Part shown: piece by piece, positions 1 to 9,749 of the stretch
Position numbering within the stretch: position 1 is the stretch's first letter
Layout: every line of letters starts with the position of its first letter
Source: Physcia stellaris
Lineage: Eukaryota; Ascomycota; Lecanoromycetes; Caliciales; Physciaceae
Direction of reading: 5' to 3'
Length of the DNA stretch: 64,000 nucleotides
Assembly (NCBI GenBank): GCA_018902385.1
Contig: JABSSW010000030.1
Location: 1 to 64,000 of the forward strand
Program-made: the position numbers and the translations under genes
The notes under the pieces: model-generated
What the model saw: only the letters and a program-made list of their open reading frames with translations
Told to the model about the DNA's origin: nothing
Database searches by the model: none

Positions 1-488
1 GGAGGCGCCGTTAAGGGCGTACTGATACTGCTGGAAATACTGTATGCGTTTTATCGCGCCCTTTGTCCTACGGTTGTTACAAGGCTTTGCTGACCTTTGA
101 CCCAGGTCGGGGCTGTAGGCGGTGGCCTAGCAAACACCGTTGGTGGCGTCACAGAAGGCTTGGGAACCACCGTCAAATCCGGTGGTAACATGGCTCGAGA
201 TGGACTGAGCTCTGGCGAGACTGAAGGATCCACTGCTGCCAAAGGTTCTGCGGACACAGCCGGGGAAGCAAAAAAAGTAAGGCCTCCGAAGGGGTCGAAA
301 AAGCTACCGACAAGAGCTCTGAGATCACTGATACGGCTGCGCAGAAGACTAAAGACCCTGCGGCTGGAGACAAAGCGAGCGATACCCAGAGCAAGATTGG
401 CGAAGGCGTCGAGGAAACGACGGAGAAGAACGCTGATGTAGATGAGGCCGCTGAGAAGAAAGGGGCAGAGACGGCTTTCCAGGGATAA
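1..488 (+). CDS. LEA-like hydrophilic protein, 3' part (5' end outside window)
   Basis: The product is rich in Gly, Thr, Val, Lys, Glu and Ala, with repeats of the 'NTVGGVTEGLGTTVK' kind and then a charged tail ending at a TAA at 486-488. This composition matches fungal LEA-like/hydrophilin proteins linked to desiccation and stress tolerance (family knowledge). An intron at 42-105 fits well: GTATGC donor, CTGAC branch-like site and CAG acceptor, joining 'DTAGNT' to 'VGAVGGG'. Two places do not read through. One is before the intron near base 20. The other is at the A7 run near 269-275, where one extra A would restore the LEA-like frame. These could be decay or homopolymer sequencing errors. 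Confidence 0.6.
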
Positions 489-978
489 CCTGATGTTGGT
501 AGAACAAGCGTAAAGTGAGAGATAAGGGCAGCGTCCTGCTATGATACAGGTATGTTCTACGTACATCGTATAAAGTTCTCAATATTTCCCCAGAAATTCA
601 TTCATCACCATTTGGCTGCTTTCTCCTGTAAGACAATTGTCCTCATCGAAATCCTATTGAGTGATTTTACTTTGTTGTCCAGGTTGTGATATCATTCTGA
701 ATGGTTTTCAAGACTACTCTACTCTCTACCAACCGTATCCATACGTCATCATGTCACTATATGGAAGAGGCAGGGGTTACCATATCATATCGTACAAGGT
801 CCAGGAGTGTCCAGTCTGATTTCAAGTATTTTTTTGCCTTCGTGTGGATCATCACAAATCTTATAGAGATGCTATGCTGTCTTCGCTTATAATCTCCTCT
901 CCTATGTCACCTGCTCTGCCACTCACGCCCTGCTCCATCCTTAGACACAAGCTTGATGTGACAGCCCGGTTGCGGCGC
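489..978. other. Intergenic region, no gene seen
   Basis: I see no supportable coding region here. The short open frames lack conserved motifs and splice-site support. Confidence 0.5.
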
Positions 979-1846
979 CTACACTCCAACGATACTAATA
1001 TCATCGATCTGGTAAAACCCCGACGGAGCGGTACAGCTGAACGCCACTCTGAAAGTTTGGCTACCACTCGCCCCGGTCGTAAACGTGGTCGATCTAGTCT
1101 GGCGAGTAAAAGGAGGAGGATCTCCATTCGGCGGTCCGATATGAACCAAGACCTGACTGCCCAACGAGATGTCCACCGAGCAAGTCACACCCATGTACTG
1201 ACCACCATTGATGGTAATGGATGAGGTATAGGTGAGCTTGTAGGTCGTCGAATATCCGCAAAAAGGCTTGGTGTTTTGGGTAATCGAGGTTGTTTGACCC
1301 GAGAACGTACGAGTGTTGTTGTTGTAGATGTAGAAAGAGCTAAGTGGGAAACAGACACGTGAATGTCAATACAACGCGCATTTGGGAGAATTAAACAAGA
1401 TTGATGGTGTACTTACGCGAGCTCATTGTTATTTGAACCGGCACCCGTGGCAACTGTGTACGCTCCGGGATCGTTCGGGTTCCGTACCTCCCCTGGGAAG
1501 TTCCAGTAGGCCGGCTCATAATTCACTATTTCCTCGAAGTTTCCGTTTAAAATTCGATCGCTCTTGCACGAATCAGGTGTGGGGTGGGGGTAGGGGTGCT
1601 CGAGATCGTGGGGTAGGGGTACTCGTGATCAAGCAAGAGCACCCAGATGACACTCTCGAAGCTGGATACTGTGAGACGTAGGTTGGAAGAGGTTGATTGT
1701 GGGGGCTGAGTATAGGTGCTACAGAATGGAGATGCTTGGGCACTGTAGCGTTGCAGTGCACGGAGGACATTGTCTGCATTGCAGGCACCTAGGGCGACGT
1801 TCGGGGTGAGTGCGAGTAGACACAGCGTTGGAAGGAGTCTCATCAT
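979..1846 (-). CDS. Secreted CBM-like (galactose-binding-like) protein, 239 aa, three exons
   Basis: The start is ATG at 1846-1844, followed by a clear signal peptide (MMRLLPTLCLLALTPNVALG) and a 'CNADNVLRALQ' N-terminal motif found in many fungal secreted proteins. My exon model is 1846-1670, 1598-1417 and 1339-979 (TAG), 720 nt in frame. The second intron (1340-1416) has a textbook GTAAGT donor. The first (1599-1669) has a weaker acceptor and is less sure. After a Pro-rich linker comes a domain opening with 'ILNGNFEE' and closing with 'GFYQIDDISIVGV', the usual ends of carbohydrate-binding-module-like beta-sandwiches in fungal proteins. It probably binds a wall polysaccharide outside the cell (inference). 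No catalytic domain is visible. Confidence 0.72.
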
Positions 1847-4056
1847 GCTTCTTCTGTTCCAAAAATGAGTTGAACAAGAAATTGTGTTTCTTGATGGAAA
1901 GTGCAGGTTGCGAGTACTTGTACCTCCTACATGGTCTAAGTCTAGATCATCCAATAGTAGCTCTTCGTACCGGACGTATCAGTACCACCATCATTGAATG
2001 TTCGCTTATTCAACTGTCAAGTCAGGTTAAGTTGGCGTCCGCAGCGAGATCTAGAAGGTATCAGGCGAGCCGTTCCCAGCTTTGGCCCTTTGGGTGAGTC
2101 TGCATACATGAAGTGAAGTTGTGGCTTATTACATACTCTTGGCATACCCTCAATCAGGTATAACGAGGCGAGAATTCGGCAAGACTAAGGGTAACGGTTA
2201 TCTAGGTTTGCTGGGCGGGGATTGTGGCTGAAGAAATGTTTGTCCGAGGTGTTTACCATTAGTTGCTGCTTGTCATTTGGGCGACATTGACCAGGCTACT
2301 CGTAACATACTTGGGGCAGCCGAAAGGGCTGATCAGTGACCATTATTGTTCATTGAAACTCTGAATCGGTCGTGAACAGTGCAATCACGTATGATCAAAC
2401 AGTGAGGGAGGTCCCGTTTTGACGATCCCTAGAGGTGTATGGAAACTTCCCAACACGTGTTGCCACTAGTGGAATCAAAGCGCTGAGCTCATTCTGGCAA
2501 CAGTGAAGCCGCCATCGATATCGTTGTGGTAAAGACCGATACCGCGGACTTACCATCTTTGATCAATCAGCCACTGAGGAATTCTTCGACCGTTGGCACT
2601 TGAGACCAATTCCTGGCTAAATGTTTGAAGTCATAGAACTAAATTCAGCTCTTGGCTATCAGTCACAAAGCAACAATCTATACACCAAATAAAATGAGCC
2701 AAGCATCTGTGTAGGCTTCTCCTCAGCCATGTTCTTGGCTTTTTCTGAGTTTTGGTCAAGGATTTCATTATGGGCACTTGCAGGAGCTGTTAGCCGAAGA
2801 GAGGTCCATCGAATTCGGGCTTTCCTCGGGGACAGTGATGGCTCTTTCTTCTTCTTTTACCGTTTCTTCATCAGTCTGAAGGCAGAGGCGGAGGAAAACA
2901 ATGTTCACGGTGCCAGGCTGCCAGCGCATCAATTGGTGTACGGAGTACCAAATACGCTCCGCCCATTGGTGGAACCCAGGTGGTTACCCCAATGGCCATA
3001 GATATGGTAGCAATCCTGAGATGAACCAGTGCGCAAAATCTCAAGCGTTGCTTCTTGACCTTCTCTGTCGTGATAGCTGCAGTTGCAGGTTTAATTTTGG
3101 AGCACCCTAAGGGCAATGCGCGTTACCTCGAGTTGATGAGAAGCCAGCCATATCGGTCTTAGCGATTCTCTCGAGGCCCTCACGGCTGTAGTCACCCATG
3201 ACCGATCACACAGATTTCATACAAGTGCTTGAGTTGAGGATGGCGTGGGATTGAGCGTGATTTCGAGTTGGTCACTTGGTCTTTCATCCTGCGCTAAGGT
3301 CGTTGCCAAGTAGCGCCAAGCTTATGATGTCACTCACATTTACTGCTCTAAATTCAACACAAATTCTAGCATCCTCCTCCCAGCGCCTCTCGAATTTGTA
3401 TGGTACTGTAGTAACCTGGAGTGTTTTCAATTGATGTTTCAATTAATTTTCAAGCGTATAGCTAAACCCCTTTAAATAGATATGTATAGTTATCTCTTGG
3501 TATTGCAAACATGCTTTACCGTAAAATCGGTAACGTCATCTAAAATTAGGTCATTCTACTCTTTCAGCGAGATCATTGACGACAGATGAAAAATCGAAAG
3601 AAAACCATAGAGAAACGGCTATACAGAAAGATTCAAGACTACCATACCAATTTGGAAAAGGCGAGGAGGATACCAAGAATTCGCGAGCAACTTTTTCAGG
3701 AAGATTCGCCACTAATCCATCCTTCTTCTAAATCGTTACACAGTCGGAAGAAAAAGAAGGCAAAGCCCGGATCTTTTTATGGAAGGGATAGACACTGAGT
3801 CAGGCGAGAAGAAAGGTAGCACACGGTCTGCGGGTTTTGGGGTGAAATCGCCTTCAGACTTTGTGTTGGTTTCTGGCACTTAATATATTCCACTCGTTTC
3901 ATCCAGTCGCTCGATATCTCTCGAGGTAAGCAGTTTACAACGGTATAGCTTGAATGAAACATGCTAGATATCAATGACTCTACACATATTCTTTGCCTAC
4001 TACATTCTGCTTGCTACTCTTCTGCTCTGCCGGCACCAGATAATCGTCCCGCAGCT
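1847..4056. other. Long stretch with no supported gene
   Basis: Several open frames of 60-95 codons exist, for example 2729-3001 (+) and 2871-3116 (-). None shows a recognisable domain, a signal peptide with a good start, or consistent splice sites. The minus frame near 2900-3100 has one hydrophobic stretch and might be an exon of an unknown membrane protein, but I cannot build a gene around it. Confidence 0.45.
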
Positions 4057-5264
4057 TCACATGCTTGCTGTTCGGATGTTCTCTCTGCCCCACATCTCAC
4101 TCGAATCATCACTCCCCCAGCTCTCCTTCGCAGACCGCCGCTTTACCCGTGACCAGCCAAGTATCGACCCAACCCACGAGCCCGAGCGTGAGATTCTTAA
4201 AAGTTTCGGCCCGATGAATTGGAAGAACCTGGGCGAGACGGGCAGACAGGCGCAGACGATGCCGACGGAGAGCTCAGCGTAGCTCCAGAAGCCCATCAGA
4301 GCGAGGTTGTAGCTGATATCACCGGATTGCGCGAGGCGTACAGAGTAGTAGAGGCGTAGAGTGGAGGTGATGCAAACGCTGGGGGTAAGGTCAGTTTGCA
4401 AGTGTTTTCAGAGCCGCGGAGAAAGGGAGGATTCGAGGAGCTTACAAGAGTCCGGTGAGGAAGATGGCGGAAATGCCGAGTTTGCGCTTCAGAGGCATTT
4501 GGAGTTTCCAGATGACTCGTTGGGGTAGCAGCAGGGTCAGAAAGTCTGAAATGGTGTTGAAGGTGCCGGAGGCGATGTTGACTGTTGTTGCGCTATAACA
4601 ATGCCCGGTGGTAATGAGAACATTCCAGTATTTCTCGCGTGGACTGCAGAGGAAGAGCTCGGCGAAGATGTCCGCGATATAAAACCCGAAGTTCAGCCAG
4701 ATGAGAAGGTAAGTGCCCCAGCACATCAGGTCTTTTTTCTGGACGGGCGGAAAGATCTTCAGGTATTGAAGGAGGATTGAAAGCTTGATGATGAACGTGG
4801 TAAAGCAGTATATGATTGAGGTGATGTTTGTATACTGTTTAGGTATATCAGGCAGCTTAGCATCATATTCGTGGGACGACTTACATAGAGTATCGGGATC
4901 AAGGCTTTGACTTGTATATCCCATTGATGTACGCCTCCCCCAGCTTTGATTAATAGAGACGTGGGAACGCAATACCCGATAAACAACAAGTACCCCAAAA
5001 TCAGTGTATCTGCAGCAGTCAGGTTCTCTGTCAAAATGTAGAGAAACGGAACATACAATCTTCCCATCCTGCTTTACGAATAAGAAAAGTTTTGGTATAA
5101 ACGCGCATGAGGAACGCAAACGTAGAAACCGTAATGGTCAGGACGACAGTCAACACGAAGTACCTGGTCTCGTTCTCCGGGTTGACAAAGTTGGGTTCGA
5201 TGCCCGAAGGTGGTACCATCGCTGGACCGTCAAGCAGTACTTGCATTTGTTGCGCTGTTGCCAT
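4057..5264 (-). CDS. Fungal rhodopsin-like (SAT4-type) seven-transmembrane protein, 347 aa
   Basis: Four exons (5264-5057, 5009-4885, 4834-4446, 4378-4057) give exactly 1044 nt in frame. The introns are 47, 50 and 67 bp with GTATGT, GTAAGT and GTAAGC donors and a CTGAC or similar branch site. The start is ATG at 5264-5262. The protein has seven hydrophobic segments, first near residues 35-57. It carries the hallmarks of the large fungal family annotated 'rhodopsin domain-containing / SAT4 integral membrane protein': 'GWED' after helix 1, 'LFLCSPREKYW' before helix 5, 'DFLTLLLPQRVIWKLQM' after helix 5, and 'YAELSVGIVCACLP' in helix 7. The tail is hydrophilic, Ser/Lys-rich and probably cytosolic. 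No retinal-binding Lys is expected in this family, and its ligands are generally unknown. A few relatives with a CFEM domain act in host sensing, but no CFEM domain is seen here. Confidence 0.9.
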
Positions 5265-6061
5265 GCTGGAAGCGATTAAACTATGTCTCTTCTGAAAAAT
5301 TCAAAGAAGTAAAGCAAGTTGACGAATGAGAAAGCTGAGAAGTATCACGAAGTATTTATCGCAAGGGGTGCATGAGATCTGAATCAACCAAACCTATGCC
5401 TTGATTGACCAGTAAGCCATGGATATGTCCGCCTGCGGCTTGGTAGATACCGATGATTGCTACGAGCCGGCAAGGCTGCGTGCATATACGAATCCCATCT
5501 CTGCCGAAAAAAGCCTGCTGTGATCAACAGACGATGCAGCGCTCTCCACTTATTACAATGTTTTAAAAAACTGTGGGTCGCACACGCAGATACTCAGATA
5601 TAAAGAGACATGGCTCACAATAGAACCATGCACTGGTGTGGCACTTCGTCTCTTGGTGGACTAAATGGAGCGAGGCCCGGAGTCGCTCCTAGAGCACGCC
5701 GCTTTCGGGAAGCCGTGGGCGCGAAATCTGATGTTCCACCCTCCACCAGTGCATGGAAAAAAGTATGGGGAAGATGTAAATGTTGGGCTCCAAATGGATC
5801 TCGGAGGCCACATTCTGCCTCTTCGAAGCTGAAGCTTTGGGATTGACGTTGAACGTTGGCGCTGCATGCGAGATTGAAATAAGCTCCTGCCGGCACTTGC
5901 AAGATGGTGGCGTGGATACTGCAGAACTTTTCATCGGCGCTGTTAATAGGAAAGAAGGGACACCTTCTCTCAAGAGCGCCTGCAGATGATTGGATTCTGG
6001 CAGGTAGAGAGCGCATACGAGGTCGCTGTAGTGTAACTGGTTGTGCGGTCAATACCCCTAA
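5265..6061. other. Intergenic region with one dispersed-repeat copy
   Basis: A 145-codon minus-strand frame (5615-6052) is open but has no recognisable domain or good start. Part of it overlaps a diverged repeat shared with 55.56-55.64 kb, so I do not call it a gene. Confidence 0.45.
5672..5756. repeat. Diverged dispersed repeat, copy 1 of 2
   Basis: About 85 bp align with 55556-55641 in the same orientation, at roughly three quarters identity by eye. The best block is around 'CCACCCTCCA' and 'GCATGG'. On the minus strand both encode a similar 'EGGTS(D/E)FA' peptide. It may be a fragment of an old transposon or a gene relic. Confidence 0.5.
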
Positions 6062-6389
6062 TAGGGGTATTCAGATATCTCTTTTCGAGGCCCATATGGG
6101 CCCATAAGCCCATAAGTGGACCCCTGTTATGTGCCAAGAAATGTGCTTATGGGCCCATAAGCACATATGTTGAAAAATGCCTCCGGGGTCACTATGGGAC
6201 CCATAATCACATAATGAAGCTCATAAGATGGTGTTTTTGCCAAGAGGTCTTTGTAGGTCGCTAAATGACATAATTCAAGCATCTGGGGGGTTCAGATATC
6301 TTATGGCCCATTTGGGCCATATGGACCGTAATGGGCCAAAATGGACTTGTGGGCCGAGTTTTTGCAAAATAGATATCTGAATACCCCTA
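6062..6389. mobile_element. MITE-like element with 19-bp terminal inverted repeats
   Basis: The left end (6062-6080, TAGGGGTATTCAGATATCT) is the exact inverse of the right end (6371-6389). The ends begin and finish with TA, which fits a Tc1/mariner-type TA target. The 328-bp interior has no coding capacity but is full of palindromes, including a perfect 26-bp one at 6141-6166 centred on GGGCCC. An internal 'TTCAGATATCT' at about 6291 resembles another terminus, so part of the element may be duplicated or nested. Just outside the left end, AATACCCCTA at 6051-6060 is an inverted copy of the terminus. Confidence 0.75.
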
Positions 6390-6572
6390 ATTAGAATATA
6401 AGGTTACAATAGATAGAAAGTCGTACTCTAGAACTAGATTCTTTGAAACAAGCCCTCGTGCCTCGACTGCGGTCATTGCGAATATCGGATCTCGTCGTGG
6501 CTATTCAGATCGATGTGTGGCAAGCCGACGCGGGGGCCATGCAGTGCGATCTGCACGAGTTTCTATTACAGC

Positions 6573-6620
6573 AATATTTCTGCGGGGAGCCGCCTTCTCA
6601 AAGCCCTCTCGTACAAGGTA
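6573..6620. repeat. Inverted-repeat arm, left
   Basis: The stretch around AATATTTCTGCGGGGAGC, followed by TTCTCAAAGCC and ACAAGG, is repeated in inverted orientation at about 7298-7345 with few mismatches. Similarity fades outside about 45 bp. Confidence 0.5.
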
Positions 6621-7297
6621 TCTAACCGCCTTCCGTCGGGTGTATGACTAGCTACGTCAATCCCATGCGTCCCCCTTTCGGATGTTAGTATGGAAGGTTG
6701 ACCGGTGCAACCCACCCCCCCGAACGAATGACCAGCACATCCTGCAGGCTTCACACAGGGGCGGGGGAGCGCCTGATTAGGAAGCTGGACAGCGTCATAT
6801 CCGATTGGGATAATTGGGGGCGATGGGAACTTGTGGCACCTGCTTAATTCTAGACGGTCGGGCATAATTGACGCTGTTTAGCTTCTTGCTCCCACCACGA
6901 GCCTGCCCCCAATCGCTTCACGATTACACATTTCGGATTCCACTGCAGAACTCTATTCCATCTGAGCATTTAAGAGTCTTGCAGTGCGATCAAGAATTCA
7001 GACACGCGCTGAAATGCGCCAAAAATACCTGTCTATGAGCATGAGTAACATCGCAAGCACGGAAACGTGGAAAAGAGAGGTGGCGTGATCGTCAATGAAG
7101 ATGCATAATGAAGAGATGGAAAGCTGAGACGAGGAGGTGTGTGCTTTGCGAAACGCATTTTCGCTGTCTCTCAGCACCATACCAGCTCTGCAGCGGCGGC
7201 GACGCCGGTGAGGCTTATCAGATGCGAATCATTGGATATGCAGTACGTATCAATGCGGCATGCCCGCTGACTAGTGACCATAGTACATATACCAGCC

Positions 7298-7345
7298 TTG
7301 TGAGAGGCTTTGAGAAGGGCAGCTGCCCGCAGAAATATTTTAGGG
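7298..7345. repeat. Inverted-repeat arm, right
   Basis: This is the inverse copy of 6573-6620. The two arms lie about 680 bp apart. They may be ends of a decayed element or two insertions of the same short repeat. Confidence 0.5.
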
Positions 7346-8099
7346 AAAGCCATTTCGTGAAGCGAAGACATGGATGCAAAGCTGTTGAATACGCACCTAA
7401 AGGATCGGAGGTTGCACAGCATGCTGCAGCTTTTATCGAAACACCATCTATCCCAAACACGCCGTGAAAGAACAGTTCAGCGCTTTATCACCGCAGCAGA
7501 TCAGCTCATAGGGAAGTCAGAGTTCAATTAACTGTGACAAAAGACAGGCGATTGACACGTATCCGATAAGCAGCTCTGCGCACAGCCTTGCGAAACCTCG
7601 ATGATCTTAAAAGCCTGGGGAGAGATTGCCGTTGATTTTGGTGCCACCTCTCGCTTGGCAAGGTGTTGAAATCGCGTGGAATCAGCTGCCACTTGTCGGC
7701 TTGCCACTGTTTTCGCTGGCAGGTGACACTAGCCAGAACGACAAGGGGCACCAGAGCGGAAATGTATGACTGAGGTACATGGCGACAGTATCTCCAGGGA
7801 GCGTTAAGCACCCACCCTTGTAGGTCCGACCGTCAACACATGAACTTCATCATATAGTACGACTTGAGGTAATAAATGAGATAGAACGGACCAACAATGA
7901 TATCATGAATCAAGTCCCAACACAGCGTATATTTGTTATCGAAAATTTGTCAAGATGACGCAGTATAACGCCAGGAGCATGCGTAGGTGCGTGTTGGAGA
8001 GTGTTCTGACTCATGAGCGGGAATCCACATTAGAAGGAGAACTTGACATCAGAGGAAATTAGATCGGATCGAGTAAGTCTAGTAAGACAACAAATTAGG

Positions 8100-8648
8100 T
8101 CAGTATCTGACAAGCTTTACTTTCAGAGACCTGATGAGATAATGGATGAGTCCTGAGACAATAAAGTATAACCATTTACCACTCAATGCGCACGTCTCTA
8201 ATACTTCTGGATTTCTAGTATAATTCAATTCAGACTGAAAGATCACCTTCCTAAGCCATATGTGTATGGCCACGTCTTCAGCGATAGCAACCAACTCATA
8301 CCACCCGACTACCATCGGTCGAAAGATTCTCCAATCGGCAAAGAGGCCAACGAAACGTAAGACGAAGTCCCGTGCCTGCTCGAAATTCCTAGGCAGACCG
8401 ATGAAACATAACTGGAGTGCCCCGAAGGAAACCAAAATCTGACCTGCAAACAACCAGTGATTGAGAATGGTTAAATCACGCAAAATTAGCTCGAGCTCCC
8501 GATAGAGCTTCTGATAGATCTCCCAAGCCTCGATCGAATCGACGGTGATCTGATAACTTTTCCATCTCAGCTCGAAGTCCGTGGCTGACAGATTGGAAGA
8601 CGATTCTCTGAGAAGGGCCGAGTTTTTATATGAACTGCGCTTACTCAT
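8100..8648 (-). CDS. Hypothetical protein, 182 aa
   Basis: This is an uninterrupted frame from an ATG at 8648-8646. The product is rich in aromatic and aliphatic residues, with two or three hydrophobic stretches (about residues 60-85, 90-120 and 155-170), so it may be membrane-associated. I recognise no family. An upstream minus-strand frame (8917-8675) is also hydrophobic and could be a 5' exon, but I found no convincing splice pair. It may be a real orphan gene or a chance ORF. Confidence 0.35.
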   Translation of the reverse strand: MSKRSSYKNSALLRESSSNLSATDFELRWKSYQITVDSIEAWEIYQKLYRELELILRDLTILNHWLFAGQILVSFGALQLCFIGLPRNFEQARDFVLRFVGLFADWRIFRPMVVGWYELVAIAEDVAIHIWLRKVIFQSELNYTRNPEVLETCALSGKWLYFIVSGLIHYLIRSLKVKLVRY

Positions 8649-9269
8649 GGAGCGCGCCGAAAAGTCACGATTGGTTATGGCTGTGGCTGCAGTATTGCTT
8701 TGCGCCCTTTTCGACGGTGAAGAATAGCTGTTAGTAGAAAGAACAAGACTCCTGGGAGTGCGGGAAGCTCTGATATCCTCCGATGGTGAAAATGACGCAA
8801 GGCTCTGCTATCAAGGAAAACGTACCACACATCACGACAAAGAATTGCGAGAGTCAGGAATACAATGATTCTAATACAAGACGGCATTCCCGTGGAAATC
8901 CTAGTATTGTTGCACAAGTGTAGAGAAACGTCGCTATCGTAGCCTTCTGCTAATTGAAGTTATTGTGTGTCTTATTGTATTCGATTATACGCGGATCAGT
9001 CCCTTCTATTGCCGCCGACGCGACTTTCCGATCACTCTTCCGCCCAATAATCGGTGATCGAAACGTTCAGGTTCGATTCATCTGCTCTTCGTATTGACGT
9101 CTGTACTTTATTCGACATAGTCAAATGCTTTTCATTGTCGATAGGACCAATTATATCTTCACGAAGCACGACCTATTCAATCTGCAGCGTTCATCGACAC
9201 CTTTTTTCCGATGCTTGGCCACATTACCCCTGCGCGCTAATGTAATCTAAATTTAGAAAACACTGAGAT
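8649..9269. other. Intergenic region, nothing recognised
   Basis: Only short open frames are present. No repeat or regulatory element stands out. Confidence 0.4.
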
Positions 9270-9586
9270 TAGGGATGTGCAGAACGCACTAGAATCTCTT
9301 GGCGAAAAAAATCTTACTTTTTCGCATCCCCTCACCAAATGTTCGCTGCAAAATCACTCGCAATATGACGAGAAATGCTCACAATTGATAAAAAAACATA
9401 TACGATCAAACATTTCATCATGATATGTATGAATTGTTATGCACAATAGCAAGTTGTGATCGTTGTTTGTCAACTTGAATAGCAAAAAGCTGTGAAGATG
9501 TCACAAGATGCACCAGGATTTGGTGCCGGGTGCAGATAAGTAAATTTTGTAATGCCAAGACATTCCAGTGCGTTCCGCACATCCTC
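9270..9586. mobile_element. MITE-like element with about 34-bp imperfect terminal inverted repeats
   Basis: The left end at 9270-9303 contains GATGTGCAGAACGCACTAGA and runs to TCTTGGC. The right end at 9553-9586 is its inverse (GATGTGCGGAACGCACTGGA on the minus strand), with only a few mismatches. The roughly 250-bp AT-rich interior has no coding capacity. The terminal sequence recalls hAT-type ends, but I could not fix a target-site duplication, so the superfamily is open. Confidence 0.65.
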
Positions 9587-9749
9587 AATATAAGCTCCCT
9601 TATTAGGGCCAGAAATCTCGAACAAAAATCACCGAATGAGTTTGGCGAATTGAGCCCGGAATTAGAAGGACAGGGGATGGTTTTGACAACATGATGGGTG
9701 ACTATAGTCAGACTCCAACGAAGATGCCAAGTGGCAGAACCATAGATGT

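Larger units (their letters stand above)
6390..8099. other. Gene-poor region
   Basis: No gene is supported. Open frames of 60-119 codons occur on both strands (for example 7108-7467 + and 7524-7811 -) but show no domain. The region contains two arms of a roughly 45-bp inverted repeat, listed separately. Confidence 0.45.

Noticed and set aside
2871-3116. Minus-strand frame with a hydrophobic stretch
   Set aside because: No start, splice partner or family match could be found.
3586-3798. Lys/Arg-rich 70-codon plus-strand frame
   Set aside because: Low-complexity composition and no conserved motif. Probably chance.
5615-6052. 145-codon minus-strand open frame
   Set aside because: It shows no domain, has no good start and overlaps a dispersed repeat.
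6022-6052. Sequence resembling a tRNA D-arm (TAGTGTAACTGGTT)
   Set aside because: No acceptor stem, anticodon arm or T-arm could be paired around it, and a MITE starts immediately after.
7108-7467. 119-codon plus-strand frame
   Set aside because: It overlaps an inverted-repeat arm, has opposing frames of similar length and no recognisable motif.
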